Assembly (NCBI GenBank): GCA_905250125.1
Contig: CAJNOL010000182.1
Coordinates: 143,491 to 207,490, forward strand
DNA: 64,000 nt
Reading direction: 5' to 3'
DNA from: Rotaria sordida
Taxonomy: Eukaryota; Rotifera; Eurotatoria; Philodinida; Philodinidae
Under the pieces are notes generated by a model. That model did no database searches. It saw only the letters and a list, made by a program, of their open reading frames with translations, and was not told the origin of the DNA. The position numbers and the translations under genes were made by a program. Position 1 is the stretch's first letter; each line of letters starts with the position of its first letter. Below are positions 1 to 19,257 of the stretch, one piece after another.

Positions 1-481
1 TTTCTCTTCTTTCTTTTTCCATGCGCTTATATGCTCTTTCTCGTTCGTTCTTTCATTCGTTTGTTCGTTCGCGCGCTCTCTCTCTCTCTCTCGCTCGCTT
101 ACTCGTTCGTTGTGTCAGAAAGATATTGCGATAAATATCTCTCGCGTCGTCGCACTACGCTCATGCCCAAGAAATCAAAAAAGCCGATAGACTATCTCTC
201 TTTCTCTCTCTTCTCTCAGTCTGACTGTTCGTCTACACTACACCAACATCACTACCATCATTGACGACAAGAAGCAAAAACAAGTCAAAACAACATCAAC
301 AACAATAACGACAATAACCTATCGCCACTAGCACGACCGTTACTGCTATCTTAGGAGGACAAGATAGAAACATAAAGTGTAACATACATATAGAAAGTAT
401 TATTAATATTAGTATCAGAACGTTTTCAATAGAGAGTTTTTTTTTTCTGTCTGTGTTTGTCATTACTGCATCTAGTCAGTC
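1..481 (+). other. 5' leader/upstream region of the PKA gene
   Basis: Pyrimidine-rich (CT repeats at about 30-110 and 195-220), then CAA/CAAC-rich stretches, with no convincing ORF connected to the gene. It runs directly into the start codon at 482 and probably holds 5' UTR and promoter. No TATA box or initiator could be placed with confidence. Confidence 0.4.
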
Positions 482-5455
<4,974 letters not shown>

Positions 5456-8400
5456 ATAAAAGATATATATACAAATATATAAATATATATAGACAAAAAT
5501 AAACAAAATTTTATTCTTTCTTTCAATGATTATCTTCTATTTTTAAATGTTTTAAAACGCATAAATCTGCGTCTTTAATGTCTTTTTTTTTTCTTTTCAT
5601 TTTTGACTTCTATTACTAACTGTATGTTTTGTTTTTGCAGCATACTTTATTTCTCTTTTGTGTATAGATCTGTATTTGCAAGCCTTCTTTTTTTTTTTCT
5701 CTTCGTTGATTTGACCTATCTGATCATCATCATCATCATCCTATATCCTGTGAGTTCTGACTAACTGATTTTGTGCTGTTGTCCTCGGTGTTGTTGTTAA
5801 TCTGTCATTTGCATATAAGATTTATGTGTTATTGTCAGTATTTCTTCTTATGTTTGGTTTTTGGCAAAAGAAAAAAAAAAGAATTTTTTTTCCTTTTCTC
5901 TCGATTTTTTTTGATTTATTTTAAATTTATCGAAAAAAAAAAGAATTTTTTTGATCTATAGGTTAAGAAAGAAAAAAGTCTAAGTTAATCTATTGCATTT
6001 ATCAGGTAGATAATATAGTGATAAATTATTTCTCATGTTTATGAGTGACAACTTTGCACTGTAATCATTGGCGTGCAAGAAAAGAATATTCTTGCCTTTC
6101 AGCTATCTTATAATATGCAGTGCTGTCTAGTGCCAGATTCAAAAGTCCAATATCTTCCCTATAATTATGACTAGCTATATTTCTAAACAAAAGGCCGACT
6201 TGACATTCAGTTTTTTGTACTCTCCATACACATAAACTAAACACAACAACAAATGTATATCACAACGTTGACAGCATGCTATCGAATGGATGATATAAGA
6301 CAAATAGCTGCTAGTGACTTGTCTAGGGTCATTGCGTAGCTAGTAGTACTGAAGTTTGCAAATAGTACATTGTAGATATGTGTCAAACAACAAGGACACT
6401 CAGTCATAGAGTTTGATTGAAATGCATCTCAAATTTAGTTATTAGACTATATATGAATAAAATATAAAGATTTTTCTACCATAAATATTAGTTAACATTT
6501 TCTTGACACGTAAAGAATAAAACGAATAACATCAATATATTATTCTATTTATAATTCTAAAGGAAATTATGTTGATTATCGAGTGTCAATCTTTCACAAC
6601 GGAAATAATGTTATGAACTGAGGTAATAAATATTAATATTATATCAAAATCTAAATAGCTCTTACAAAATATTGTTTATTATAGAGTATATATTGAGATT
6701 TTCTAACTCATCAAGAAGATAATCAGTCTAACAATATAAATGATCAATCAAATGATTGAAATTTTTTTTCATCTGATGAAGTAAAACGACATTGTTGAAT
6801 AATGTATGAAATCTATTATTGTTTTGAAAATTAATCCAATTCTCAATTTAAAAAAGTTTATATAATCATCGTTTATTTTGAATTGTATTGTTCATCATGA
6901 GAGTATATTTAATATTATTCGGATTATCAATCATTAAACGATAAATTACTTATACGAAACAAAAAATTTCTTTTTCCAGAGACTATTTACTTCATTTTCT
7001 ATAAATTCGTAATTTCAACAGATTGAAAGTAAAAATTCTTCTCTTTGTTCTACATTAAGATACGATTTTACGATAAAATACAAATTCTACAAAAACACTC
7101 TCGATTGGATGTTCGTTTTTTTTGTTTTCATCAATTTGAAATCATCTACTTCACAAATACATATAATAAGATCGATATAAGTGACAATATTATCAATATC
7201 CGTCAGAGATGATGATAAAATTTTCGAAATTTTTTTAAATACATTTAAATAAACCATCATATTATGTTATATTGAAGCTAAGAATAATAAAATGTCGCTC
7301 TATACAAATTGAACAATGAAATTAACTCTCTTATTGATCAATCATTTAAATCTTGTTTCAAAGGTCCTTGAATAGTTACAGCAGATTTCTGATTCTTTTT
7401 AGTTTATATATTTGTAGTCATAGGAAATATACACTATAAAAAAAAATACTTAAATCTCATTTTATTTTACTTTTGGTATCTAAAAATAAATGTTGTAGGA
7501 TTAAATAAATAAAAATATCTGTAATATCTGTAAACACAAAGCAAAAATAATAACATGTCTCAAGTGTATGGTATTCTAGGAAATCTTGAGACAAAGAAAT
7601 TAATAACTCTGTCGTAAGTACAGCTACTAAAAAGATAGATAATGCAACGAATAATCATAAAGACTATAATTCATCTAGGGATTAAACTATTATATTCACG
7701 GACCATACATATATAGTACAGAGAAATCAACAATGTCTGAAGTACTACTAACTATTACTTTATAGGAGTCTAAATCATTATCTATATATTCAGATAAACA
7801 AGGAATAAAAAGTTTAAAAATCATATTATTTTTGATATAACAGATCATACTAATTTGTATATACCAAATCGAGATATTATTGATTATATAAGACATAGTA
7901 TATACAATCATATAGTCGACATGCCTATTTAATTGGTATTTATTTTATTTAACTTAATAAACATTACTAATGAATGTCATATTAAAGCTATAATTTCTAT
8001 AGAAGAGTATGAATAAACAGAAGACCGTTATCCACATTCATCTTCGAGTGACATTTCGAATTTGTTAGTTTTATTATTAGAACAATAATTTATCTGTACA
8101 GGACTAATTTCATAGATCTATAATAAATACCAATGATTGTAATGTCAGAAGATAAACGAAAGAACGTTAAAAAGAATATATTCAAGCTCTTCAATGCTTG
8201 ATTAAAAAAAAGCATAGATATTAATGGAATAGAACTCAAGACATTTTCACGATATGAGTCAGTATGTTATTTAATAAACGTATTCGTATTAACGATAACT
8301 TATATAATAATATCACTAATCTATCGATTTCTTGAATTTTGAAATGTCAAAGAAAAATACCAAAACTATTATGAAGATAAAAATTCATAGAAAATATTTA

Positions 8401-9397
8401 ATAATTAATATTCTAAATAGCTACTTCTTATCTATGTCATCTATTACTCAAGGACAAATAAGATTTCAACTAGATCAATTTTATCATCAATGAATAATAC
8501 GTATAGACACGTCATTATAAGCTTAGTCAAGCAAGTTATTTTTTCTCATTATAGATCAAAAGAAAAAAAGTACATTATTTTTTTCGGAAGAGTTCTTTTG
8601 AAAGGAATTGATCTGTTTCAATTGTTTCTTTTTTGTGAGCAGTTCATCAGAACTTATGAGTTCCTCATTGATTTATGATTTATTATTATCACAGATTCTT
8701 GTCGGTAAACAACTCATCAATAATGGACCTACTTAAAAAAACTAGTCATTTAATTTATTTTGCATTACTTACGGCTAATAAAAGCAATCTTAAATCATTT
8801 ATATTGTTTATATACAATATATTACAAGATAATTTTAGTCGCTAGATTAAATATAAATGCAAACATATATACTTGCTAATACATTATGGTAAATAAAGAT
8901 GAATTCAATTATTTGTTGACTTTTTTCTTTCATCAAGAGATTGTTTGTAAATCACTTGATAAATTTTTTGATAATTTTAAAAGTCTTTTTCCTCCATATG
9001 ATCAGCTGGGACATATCCAAAGCTTTTTGCTTATCGCGAAGGAAAAGTATTTTTATTGGAAATAAAACAAATCGAATTTCATAAAGTAACAACTAGGACA
9101 CATGATGGATGGCATTATTATAATTAACATTATTGATGTGCTCGACTTTTTTTTCCATATGTCAGTCGATCTAAAAACTAGCCTGACAAATGTACACATT
9201 GGACATCTTGTAATTGATTGCATCAATCACAATCTATGTAATATATTTTTATTTGCTTTTATTTTCAGTTTCAATAATGGTATTAATGAGAAGTAAATAG
9301 ATACAAAGATGTATGGATTCGGATATTCCATTCAATATTCATCATAAAGAAAAATTTTCTTGTATTTTTTATTTATTAATAATAGATCTTCTAACTA
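5456..9397. other. AT-rich intergenic desert
   Basis: Starts with the 3' UTR of the PKA gene (AATAAA signals near 5455 and 5500). The rest is AT-rich with only short random ORFs. I found no splice-consistent exon, repeat pair or RNA gene. Confidence 0.6.
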
Positions 9398-10005
9398 ACG
9401 GCTAGGAATATGTCCAATCCTCGGATACCAATCGAGCTCATATTTGATTCATAAATAGGATTCAGTAAAATTAATCGAAGTCTAAATGAAATCGAACTCA
9501 TGTGCCCATCCAAAGTTATGACCGTTTTATTGAAGTTATCCGATCTCTAGATCTCATGTTCATGGAAATTTAAATTATGAAATTTCTACTGAATATTTTG
9601 TTTATACACAGATTTCAAGATCCGAAATATGCTAAAATTTTCAGATCACAGGAACACATTTTACATGAGATATTGAGTATTCTATTGATAGCAATGTCTT
9701 GCAGATAAAGAAATAGAAACAACTCATCGTAGACATTGAATATCTCAAAAAAAATACCCACATTTGTTCGGATTGAAATTTCAGAATGTTTTATCGCCTC
9801 ACTGGGTCCTATTTATAGACAAAATTTCATCATTTAAGCTTCCATGAACATCAGACTTAGCGACTGAAAACTCCAATAAAACTATCATCGCTTTGACTGG
9901 CTACATGAGCCCGAACTTATTTAGACTTCGACTAATCTTACCGAACCTTACTCATGAATCAAATATGCACTCGATGAGCGTCCGATTACTGGAGATGTTC
10001 TTTTG
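9398..10005. repeat. Foldback (long inverted-repeat) element 1
   Basis: The segment at about 9400-9575 reappears, reverse-complemented and diverged, at about 9835-10005. Matched words include TTTAGACTTCGA, TGAATCAAATATG and CAATAAAAC. Arms are about 160-175 bp around a spacer of about 260 bp. There is no ORF in arms or loop, so it is non-autonomous or decayed. Boundaries are approximate and no target duplication was resolved. Confidence 0.75.
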
Positions 10006-10503
10006 TAAGACTCTGAAATTTCAATGCATAATTAGGTGATAGTGAATGAAAAATTGATTTAGTTTACAAAATGTTTTACAAGTATTAATGTGTAGAGCTC
10101 AGCGAGTTCAAAATTTTCGGACATGGATCCAACGTGCTCTAGTAATGTGACTGTTTTTTGTTTGAATAGTATTCACTTTTCATCGATGACCATGAACATT
10201 GAAGAAGTTAGACTGACTTTCTTTGCTATGTTTTTTGCGTTTGTCTTACAAACGATTATTTCTCTATTAAATAAAATAATTGTAAAAATTTAAAGAACAA
10301 ACGTTGAATTATTAACATTACAGTTTGAAGGACATCAGAAAATTTTGAACGCATTCTGCAGACATCTACAACTATTAGAATTAGTCGAAATTTTCGACTA
10401 ATCCAGTTGGACTATTTTTTTTTCTGAAGATTCGCCTGACATTTTTTTTTCTTGTTTTTTGTATTTGCAAATTCAGACATCTATATCTACGAAATTTACC
10501 TTG

Positions 10504-11640
10504 ATGTCTTCATCAACTATCTTTCTACATGATTTTCTTGTTCCTAATGATGGTTCTCAAGGATCATTTGAAGTAAATTTATTTATTTTTATATTGATTC
10601 TGTTTTTTTTCATCATTTTGTTTTTGTTCTTGTAGCAAGTAACAAATGTTCCTCCTCAACGAATAAACTTTCGACGTGAACGAAGTCCTTCTCTTGTAGG
10701 ATATTTTTTATATTAATTTTATATGTAATAAAATTACCTTACATTTATAGGAAGATAATGAATCAATATTTAAATCAGTTCGTACAGATTATCGACCGGT
10801 ATGTATTTATATTTAAAACATGTTTTTGTTTTTTTTTTCATAAGATTTTTGTTTTTATATTTAGGATGCAATAGCCGATCCTCCACTTCCTCGTCGACGT
10901 GTTGCTAAAAAGACTACCATTAGCAAATGTTTACCATCAAATAATAATAATAATAACAATAATAAAAATCCAATAATTCATCAATCTATACGTCAAACAA
11001 TAGTTGATGATAATTATGATGACATGTCTCATTATACTTCATCAGGACGACAATCAATAACATCAATTAATAATAATGAAGTAAACAAGAGAAAAAAAAT
11101 AAAAGAGTTAATTAAAATGAAAATTTCGATTATTTTCTAAATAGGAAATTGGTCTTAGTCGAATACCTGATCAACCATTATTACCAACATTTAGTGATAA
11201 AATTCAACATGAACTTGTCATGGGTGAATTAAAATAAAAAGATAAATTCATATTAAATTCTATATTTAAATTTCTTTAGGTAATCCTGAACCAATAATGA
11301 ATGAATTAATTCGTGAAGCAGCTGATTTCTATATGAATGTCTATCCACAATTAACACATGGTGTTGAATATAAAAAAATTGGTATTGCACTTATTAATGA
11401 ATATCCTTGTTTAGCATGTGAAGATACAATTAATCCTCATGTATGTTGTTGTTGTTGTTGTTGTTGTGTATTTTTCTTTTTCAGAGTATATTGATTCATA
11501 TTTAATTTGATGTTGATTTTTTTGTTTTTGTTTTCGATTAGGGTTTAATTACATCACGATTATCAGCTCGTATACGTAATGTTCGTCGAAAAATGCGTAC
11601 AAGAGAACAAAAATGTCAAATGCGTGGAACAATTTATTAA
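10504..11640 (+). CDS. Unrecognised 243-aa protein, 7 exons
   Basis: Exons 10504-10572, 10636-10695, 10751-10798, 10865-11080, 11145-11223, 11280-11440 and 11542-11640 join to 732 nt (243 aa) with consistent phases and good GT/TAG borders. The N-terminal half is low complexity (Asn run, basic PPLPRRR patch). The last 90 residues look globular: helices around IREAADFYMNVYP, then ALINEYPCL, ending in RLSARIRNVRRKMR. That Y..LI..YPcL..RiRN.RR pattern resembles the region beside the SAM domain in SAMD3-like animal proteins. This is a weak pattern match from memory, not an assignment. No signal peptide or membrane segment. A likely small nuclear or cytosolic protein of unknown role. Confidence 0.8.
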
Positions 11641-12098
11641 AAAAAAACTCAACTAACTCATTTATTCTTGTATAGAAAAATATCTTATAATATTGTTTAT
11701 AGTAATAAACACGAAAACAAAATTCATATTAGATTAGTTTAATATTGATTTATTATTAAAGTTTTTATATCTCAATGAAATAAGAAAACATTTTCTATCT
11801 ACTATTGTTTTCATTGGAAAAAAAATATTAATTGTTGATACAAAGATGTTTCTTTTTTGCGGTGAAAATTTATCATTACTGAAGACATACATGGAGTATA
11901 TTATTGGAAAATGCGTCTGTATGAAATTGTTTAGTGTAAGAGAAAATAAAAATTCTTTTCCACGAGTTTTTTAATGATTTGAAGGAGATTAATTCCAGTG
12001 AACATTGATAGTGGTATCGAGTTTGGAATGTATCAAGAGATTTTTTTGTATTTGGTTCGATTTGATTGTTATTTATATGCAAGTTTTTATATTCTTAT

Positions 12099-12689
12099 TT
12101 CGAAATGATGTTATCCGATGTGATATCTCGCGTTTGAGATGATGCTTCAGTCATTGCGTAGAACCTATTGAGACTAGAAAGATTGCTCCTCATGCGCTCT
12201 CCTTTTTGAGTTATGGCCGCTACACTAGATTTTTTATTTTTGGCACGGTATGTATAAAAAAACCGGACGAGCGAATTTTGGCCTAAAACTTTGCCCATAG
12301 ACAACTCTTGAAGCCATTAGCATGTCCTAAAAATGCCAATCAATAGAAGTAGTCTCTTCTCGAGATATCAAATCCACAGAAAATCATGATATTTCACCAT
12401 TTGTGAATTTGATATTTCGAAAAGAGACTGTTCTTCTTGACCGAAATTTTTAGACGATTCTAATGACTTCAAGAGTTATCTATAGGGAAAGTTTTCAGCC
12501 AAAATTTGTTTGTTCGGTTATTTTATAAATATCATGCCAAAGATAAAAAATCTAGTGTAACAGCCATAACTCCAAAAGGACGGCGCATGGGGAAGAATTC
12601 TTTTAGACTTTCGTCTAGTCTCAGCAAGCCCTACGCAATGACTGAGATTTCGTCTCAAACGCGAGGTATCACTTCCGGTGGTTTTCTCG
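12099..12689. repeat. Foldback element 2
   Basis: Almost the whole segment is an imperfect palindrome. The left arm (about 12099-12385) matches the reverse complement of about 12405-12689 with scattered substitutions and small indels. Both arms contain words such as GCGTTTGAGA, TATGGC, AGATTTTTTATTTTTGGC-like and AAGAGTTAT. The spacer is only about 20-40 bp. ORFs in this interval on both strands are by-products of the palindrome. Confidence 0.85.
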
Positions 12690-14786
12690 TAAGTAGAAAT
12701 GACAAAAGATGATGGATAATCAACAAAGACATTTAATATGTATGGCGGTTCAATAACTAAAGCAGAATCGAACATATTTTGATTTTATTCAGTATCGATT
12801 GTTAATACATTTGTTTTAATTACAATAGGTTTTTTTGTCAGCTATGTGATAGCAACGTACTCTGATTATTCTGACAATTTATGTCCTGATCATCCTAAAT
12901 ATTTGTTTGGTATTTTATAACTCATGTATCGATCTTTGATAAATGGATCAATTTGTAATCCAGACGAGAATATTAGAACATCAAACTCAACATGATATCA
13001 TTTTATTATATGTTACAGTTATACTTTATAGAAAGAGGTCACATTAGATGTTCTGAGCTAACCGAGATTTGTGCTGATATTCTTTGTATATCATACGATT
13101 TTTTTAGTTTTGTCTATGAACTTTCTCGTGATATATGCGATGTTATTAATAGGAGTGCTCTATCTCTAGAAAGTTTCGTGACAGTAATTTTATTTATTAT
13201 ATGAAATGTTAAGACACTGTTTCTATCATATCATCTCATGGTCATAACTATAATGATATGTTTAAGTAGATGTCTTTTGAGATTTGTTATTACAGTGCAT
13301 AGGAATTCGAAAAATCTTTTACGGTATAATACATTTTGTAGAAAAATATTTCTTTATTTCAATTCAACAACAAAGTAACATCATTTGATAAGAAATTTAC
13401 ATTATGGAAGAAGTTTATTAAATAAGAATCAATACAATATCCTTTACTAGTTTCTTTTATTATGTTTTTTAAGCATAGTTTTCTATCTAGATGTAAACTT
13501 ATTTTCAAATTTTTTATACAAATTCAATATTTTAAATTTATCATTAACTAGAAAAATAACAATGACATAATACTGATATATATTATTTCGTACAAATCAA
13601 TCCAATGCAATTCTCATACAATAAATCAAAAATCTTCCACTCTTTATGCATCGATATACATTTTACATGATGGAAAAGATCTTCGTCGGCAACTTCTTAA
13701 AGCAAATAGAAAAAAAATCAAATCACTTTGTGATTTCAATTGTTTACAGTCTAGCAAAAGTAATGACGCCGACATATAGATAGTTGGAAGAAAATTTGTC
13801 TTGATATATACTGATGAGAGATGTTCAGGGCCAAATTTTATTCATGTCCATGTCTCGAGACCATGAGAAAGAGAAATATGGTTATAACCGAGTTATCGTA
13901 CAAATCATATCAATGAAAACATAATGCAAGAGCGATGACAAACACAAAGTGCTATTCATGAACTAAATCAATCAAACAGCGATTATGTAAGAATTTTGTT
14001 TTTAGAGATTATACAAATAGACTTTAGAATAGATTTCTCTAAATCGAGAACAGGATCAAAGTAAATGTACCGGAACTAAAATAACTTAGTTTCACACATC
14101 TTTAACACTGATAATCCAAATAGTACTCTGTATTTCTTCCATATTTTATTATTCTTTTCTTATGACTCAAAGCCAGTTTGTACTTTTTTCAAATGTTGTC
14201 TTAATTACAGATCTATTAGGTCGTGCTTCGTTTTCAACCTCTTGCCGTTCTTCACGAAGTCATTTTGATCGAGTTTAAACTCTTCTGCAAGGCGAAGCCT
14301 AATCGTTAAAAACAGAACATAGCTCTCCCTGAATAACTTTTGGCCGGATGGAAAGTACAGTGCACACTTTAATATATGTAGCAGTGAAAATTTTCCTTAT
14401 CTATTTAAAACAAACGTGAACAGTTTTCATCGAAATTGTATTATTATTATTATAGCAGTTAAAGAATGATGGGATATTGAAGAAGTATAGAATGTCGTTT
14501 ATAGTATAAATACATAAGAAAAAATTCGCTCGAGCGTCCTATAAAGTGCAATAGTGCTGGTATCATTATTTTTGGTATACCCTAAGTATGTATAATAATT
14601 GATGTCTAAAAGAAAAATTTACATATTATATTCAATAGAAATTGTACGAATTGTAGTATTCATTGTTTATACAAAGAATAATGATATCTGTTACTAAAAA
14701 GATGAATCATGATGATACATTATTTGACTTATTCTCTTTAATAGCTTTTTAAAATTTTCAGAGTTTTCATTGTTGTTTACTTTCAA
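12690..14786. other. Gene-free AT-rich stretch
   Basis: No intact gene seen. A short minus-strand open stretch near 14190-14330 (residues like RLRLAEEFKLDQNDF) may be an old coding remnant, but it has no start, splice context or recognised family. Confidence 0.4.
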
Positions 14787-14790
14787 TTAA

Positions 14791-17090
14791 CCCTGGTACT
14801 ACCAAGCGGGGTCAAAAATGATCCCACTATAGAAAAATGAAATTTAATAAAAATATCATAGTGTTTTTCTGGTTCAAAGAGTATTTAGCATTTTTCACGA
14901 CCAAAAATTTCAGACACAGCACCGAAGAGAAATTCATCTCGTCTTCCCCTCGGACTCAGGCTGCCCAACTATTATAGTGCGTGATTCATCGGATTTTGGA
15001 ATGTGGAATCAAGATTGTTTATCTTTCTGTACTTGTTTTTTGCGTGAATAGGATGTAATAGTATCATCTGCTCGTAGCTGATATGAAAATAAAAGATGAA
15101 TCTCTTATTGATATTTGATTTTATAATTCTTCAACTAATGTCCATATGCCAAAAACTTTCGTTTATGTTCCATTATAGATTGAAACTTTGTTTTTTCTTC
15201 AAATTGAATAAAACCGTTCTGATTATCAAACATAGTGTAATGGATGATAATTGGCTTGATGGTAGAAGTGATGATAGTGACAATGCTCATGTTGAAGAAA
15301 GTGGTTCAGAAACGGAAAATATTGATAGTGAAACAACAGAAAATGAAGAAGAAATCGATTTAGAAAAGCTTAATTTAGAAGAAAGTGATCCAGATGAAAA
15401 TTACACGCAAGGCTGTTCATACAGTTCAAGATCTGATATGGTGTTGTCTTCTACTCCATCTTATTCGTCGACAACAAAACATCATGCTAATGTAAATTTA
15501 ACATCTGGACTTACTGAATTGACCGCACATGTGGCTTCTGTTGAAGATGCATTTCTCTGCTTTATATCGGAAGAAATGTTAAAGAAAATTTTACTTTATT
15601 CGAATACTGCAGGAATCTCAAACAGAACTCTCGATGACAGTTTTGAAGAAATATCAATGGTTGAATTAAAGGGTTTTATTGGTCTTTTACTAATATCTGG
15701 TTTACTCGGAAAATCAAGAAAAAGTATTAAGTCTTTATGGACTAGAAATTCATTGGAGTCTCCAGTATTTAGAGCAATAATATCGCGAAATCGATTTGAA
15801 ACAATAGTTTTCTATCTTAGATTCGATGACAAAACAACAAGAGAAGAAAGAAAAAATACAGATAAATTTGCTGCAATTCGTAAAATATGGTCGGACTTCC
15901 AAAACAATTTGAACAAATGTTATTCAGTAGGATCTTTTGTGACAATTGATGAACAGTAGGTTGGATTTCGCGGAAAATGTCCTTTTCGTCAATTTATCCT
16001 CAAAAAATCTGATAAATATGGAATAAAGCTTTGGTTATGCGTTGATGCCAATTCTTACTATGTATTTGATGCAGTTCCTTATACTGGACGACAATCTGGT
16101 CAAGATAGACAAAAGAATATAGGTGTCAACATAGTTTTACAATTGATGAAACCACTGTTTGGTTCTGGTAGGAACGTTATAATGGACAATTTCTTTACTA
16201 GTATTCTACTAGCAAAACAACTGGGAGTTCACAATATTACCTTGATATGAACATTACGCAGAAAGAAACCCGAAATACTCGTAGAATTTCTCTCGAATAA
16301 AAATCGTCCAGTTGGCTTTGCAATTTTCGGTTTCAACGATAATCTAACACTAGTTTCGTACGTTCCGAAGATAAATAAAGTTGTTTTGTTGCTCTCATCG
16401 AAACATCATGACCACAAAGTAGACTCAACAAATGAAAAGCCACACATCATCTTGGATTATAATAAAACCAAGAATGCTGTCAATACTGTTGATCAGATGT
16501 GTCATAAATACTCCACAAGAAGAGGCATAAAAGATGGTCTCTCTGTGTCTTTTATAATATGTTAGACATCGCTACTCTAAATACTTTGATCATATGGAAG
16601 GAGAAGAATCCAGATTGGAACTAGAATAACAAATATAAACGTCGCTTATTTCTTGAAGAATTAAGAATAAGTTTAGTGGCTCATCTTCTTGATGTTCGTT
16701 TACAAACTTCAAAGTTCTTGCACAAAGATGTTCAAAGTGCATTAGCTGTTATGGGTTATCCTAAGGTGGAGAAAACATCACAAGAATTAAATGAAACCTC
16801 CACGGACTTAAAAACAAAATGATGTTTGGTTTGTGACCGTACCAAAGACAGAAAGACTCTGAACAAGTGTTATAAATGTTCCGAATCCATCTGTAATGAG
16901 CATTGTGTGAAACGACTTTTTTGTATCACTTGTTCGAAATAAATACATAACACTCTTCTCAATCATTTTATCCTCTAACCGAATAGAAAATAGTGTAACT
17001 TGGACAAACATATCGATTTCATGACGAAAAAATCACATAATAAAAATGTATTGTCATGTCATGCCTAAAATAGGCTTAGTAGTACTAGGG
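14791..17090 (+). mobile_element. Full-length piggyBac-type DNA transposon
   Basis: A 2300-bp element flanked by TTAA on both sides (14787-14790 and 17091-17094), the piggyBac target-site duplication. Termini are inverted: CCCTGGTACTACCAAGC on the left, and the right end read in reverse starts CCCTAGTACTACTAAGCC. A single transposase reading region lies inside on the same strand, now broken. Both ends and both TTAA copies survive, so the boundaries are exact. Confidence 0.95.
15241..16942 (+). pseudogene. piggyBac transposase, inactivated
   Basis: DDE-type piggyBac transposase (cut-and-paste, TTAA target). I prefer the Met at 15241 over the one at 15096 because the acidic N-terminus typical of the family begins there. 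Three catalytic-Asp contexts are visible: VTIDEQ, NVIMDNFF and NTVDQM. After them come the NMLDIA block in another frame and a Cys/His-rich C-terminal finger (CLVCDRTK, CYKC, CNEHC, CITC). Damage: TAG at 15957 just after DEQ, TGA at 16248, a one-base frameshift near 16530, TAG near 16624 and TGA near 16820. With at least four stops and one shift, it cannot make transposase. The intact ends could still be mobilised in trans. Confidence 0.93.
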
Positions 17091-17094
17091 TTAA

Positions 17095-19257
17095 AGTCAC
17101 AATTTAGTGTTTGATTCAAATCATTATTCAAGAATAAAATAATGCTTAGTAATATCGTTATGATGAAACTTATTGATAGAAAAGTTAATACATGTTGGCC
17201 TATAAAATCTTAAAACAATATAATTCTAATCATTAGCTATACAGTACAAATCAAAAATGAAGACTAAACAAGAGTTCGTTTACTGGCACATCTCATTGTG
17301 TGATAGGGGCTTAATAATCAGCTGAGTTAAGCCCACTACACACTCAGTTTATTCTTCCCATCGAGGTCTATAATAGCTTTATATCAGGTCAGATGTACTG
17401 AAATACATCTGTTACAAATCTACATACAATATGTTGGATTCAAAATAATAATATATTTGAATTTACAATGTTTTTAAGTTATAAAAATCTGTGAATGCAA
17501 AAAGACTTAATATCTTAAAAGAAATCATTCCTTTAGAATATATTGTAAAAAATATAATATGTCGTTTCTTACAAAATAAACAAACAAATTGAAAGTTTGA
17601 ATTAAACTTATATGAAAAATCTAGCATAAAACGAATATATACTTTGATTAGTTCGTTATTTAATATTTATACATATATCTAAAGTGTATAGAACTCCTTC
17701 CATTGTCATATGTGTACAGAATCAAATCGAGCCAAATTTTGATATATTGGACTGTAATAAAATTAAACCCTTTCACATTACTATTTTTGTAATATAATCA
17801 TAAATCATATTGACTCTAAGTAAATATTTACATAGCATATTTCAACTAAATCATTCAACCATTAGTTGTTTATTATTGTATTGAGATTTGATAATAATCT
17901 TTTTTTTTTCTATGACAATATACAATTGATTAAAAATATTATATAAATATAAATTAAAAAACTTTTTCACCTAGTCTCTTTTTTTGTAGTATCAATAGTG
18001 CACATTCTAGGACGTTAGCACAAATGTGAATATCGACGTATGGCAAAAGTTTTACATGTAATTCTATGCAGGAATATGATAAAACATTGATCTTTTTTGT
18101 CAAAAGATGCGTGATCGAATGTTCTACTCAGATTACAAGACTAAAAACATTGAACACGTGTGTTATTTCTTACAAGTAAAAATCAGAAAAGTCTATTTTG
18201 TGATTAACAACTAAAGCCATTTTTAATCAAATCCATGTTAGATAAAACGTACTGTTCTAGGTGCTGCAAAAAAAAAAAACTAAAACGTTCATCACCCTAC
18301 CAATATTTCCTACGAGATTAGTACTGATGCCTTCATAACGTATATTCATCATCTTAAGTTGAAATTGAGTTCTCATTGTATTATTTCCTTAAGTTTAATT
18401 CTTTTTTTTACTATTTGTTTCGACAGTCAAGGAAGTTTAATCTAGCAGAATAAGATGTAGCGATTTTTACATGGAGCTCACTATTTTTAAACGATGTATT
18501 TGAGAGTAACTCAAAACACGAAAAAAACTTCAGGGTGAAACATCTAGATCAATTGACACAGACATTATTTTTCACTAGTATTTGAAATGAAGATGAGTAA
18601 TAATCCTCATGGTTTGGAAATCATACGAGGCCTCTGATGGATTCAAAACATGAAAACCTTTCCGTTTTCTCTTATTTTTCCTTATAGGAAATGCCATAAT
18701 GACATACGTATTCAATGCTAGCAATCTATTAAACTTTCGAAAACACCTATAAAGACTTAATCGTGGGATCCGAACAGAACATTTAATCGCGCATCTTTTG
18801 AAAAAAGAGATCAATGTTTTATCGTGTTTCTAAACACAGTTACATGCAAAACAAAAATATCATAAAACTTTTGTTATGCTTATCATTACTTATCAAACAG
18901 TCACAATAATTTTAATAACCAACTAACAATTATGACAATAATTTGATAGATAATCAAAAAAAGAAAAGAAATAATAACGATGATATCGTTTCCTTTTCAT
19001 AAATATACGATTTATTTCAAAAGACATTTGAAAAAACAAAATCAGTGATGAGTATTCCGTATACAACAACGAAGATAAATAAAAATTGGCAAGAAAAAAA
19101 TATGTGTATGTAATCGACCAATGAAGACATGTGGTGTAGATAAAAAACAAAAGCAATCACATAAAAAATAAGCATAAACACTGGGATTAGTAAATATCCA
19201 CGCCATAAAAGAGAACTAAAGCCCATAGTTATAAGCAAAAAAAAACGAAAAGAAAGT
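17095..19257. other. Gene-free AT-rich stretch
   Basis: No splice-consistent coding sequence on either strand; the minus-strand ORFs near 18575-19238 are low-complexity. It contains one clear hairpin at 17297-17345. The right end is probably the 3' UTR of the minus-strand ArfGAP gene. Confidence 0.5.
17297..17345. repeat. Short imperfect hairpin
   Basis: TGTGTGATAGGGGCTTAA is followed after about 12 nt by TTAAGCCCACTACACACT, its near reverse complement (stem about 18 bp). It is more GC-rich than its surroundings. It could be a residual transposon tip or a structured RNA; it does not match the histone 3' stem-loop consensus. Confidence 0.6.

Noticed and set aside
12095..12775. ORFs of 68-85 aa on both strands with similar residues (YHAKDKKSSVTAITPKG)
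   Set aside because: Mirror-image by-products of foldback element 2, not genes.
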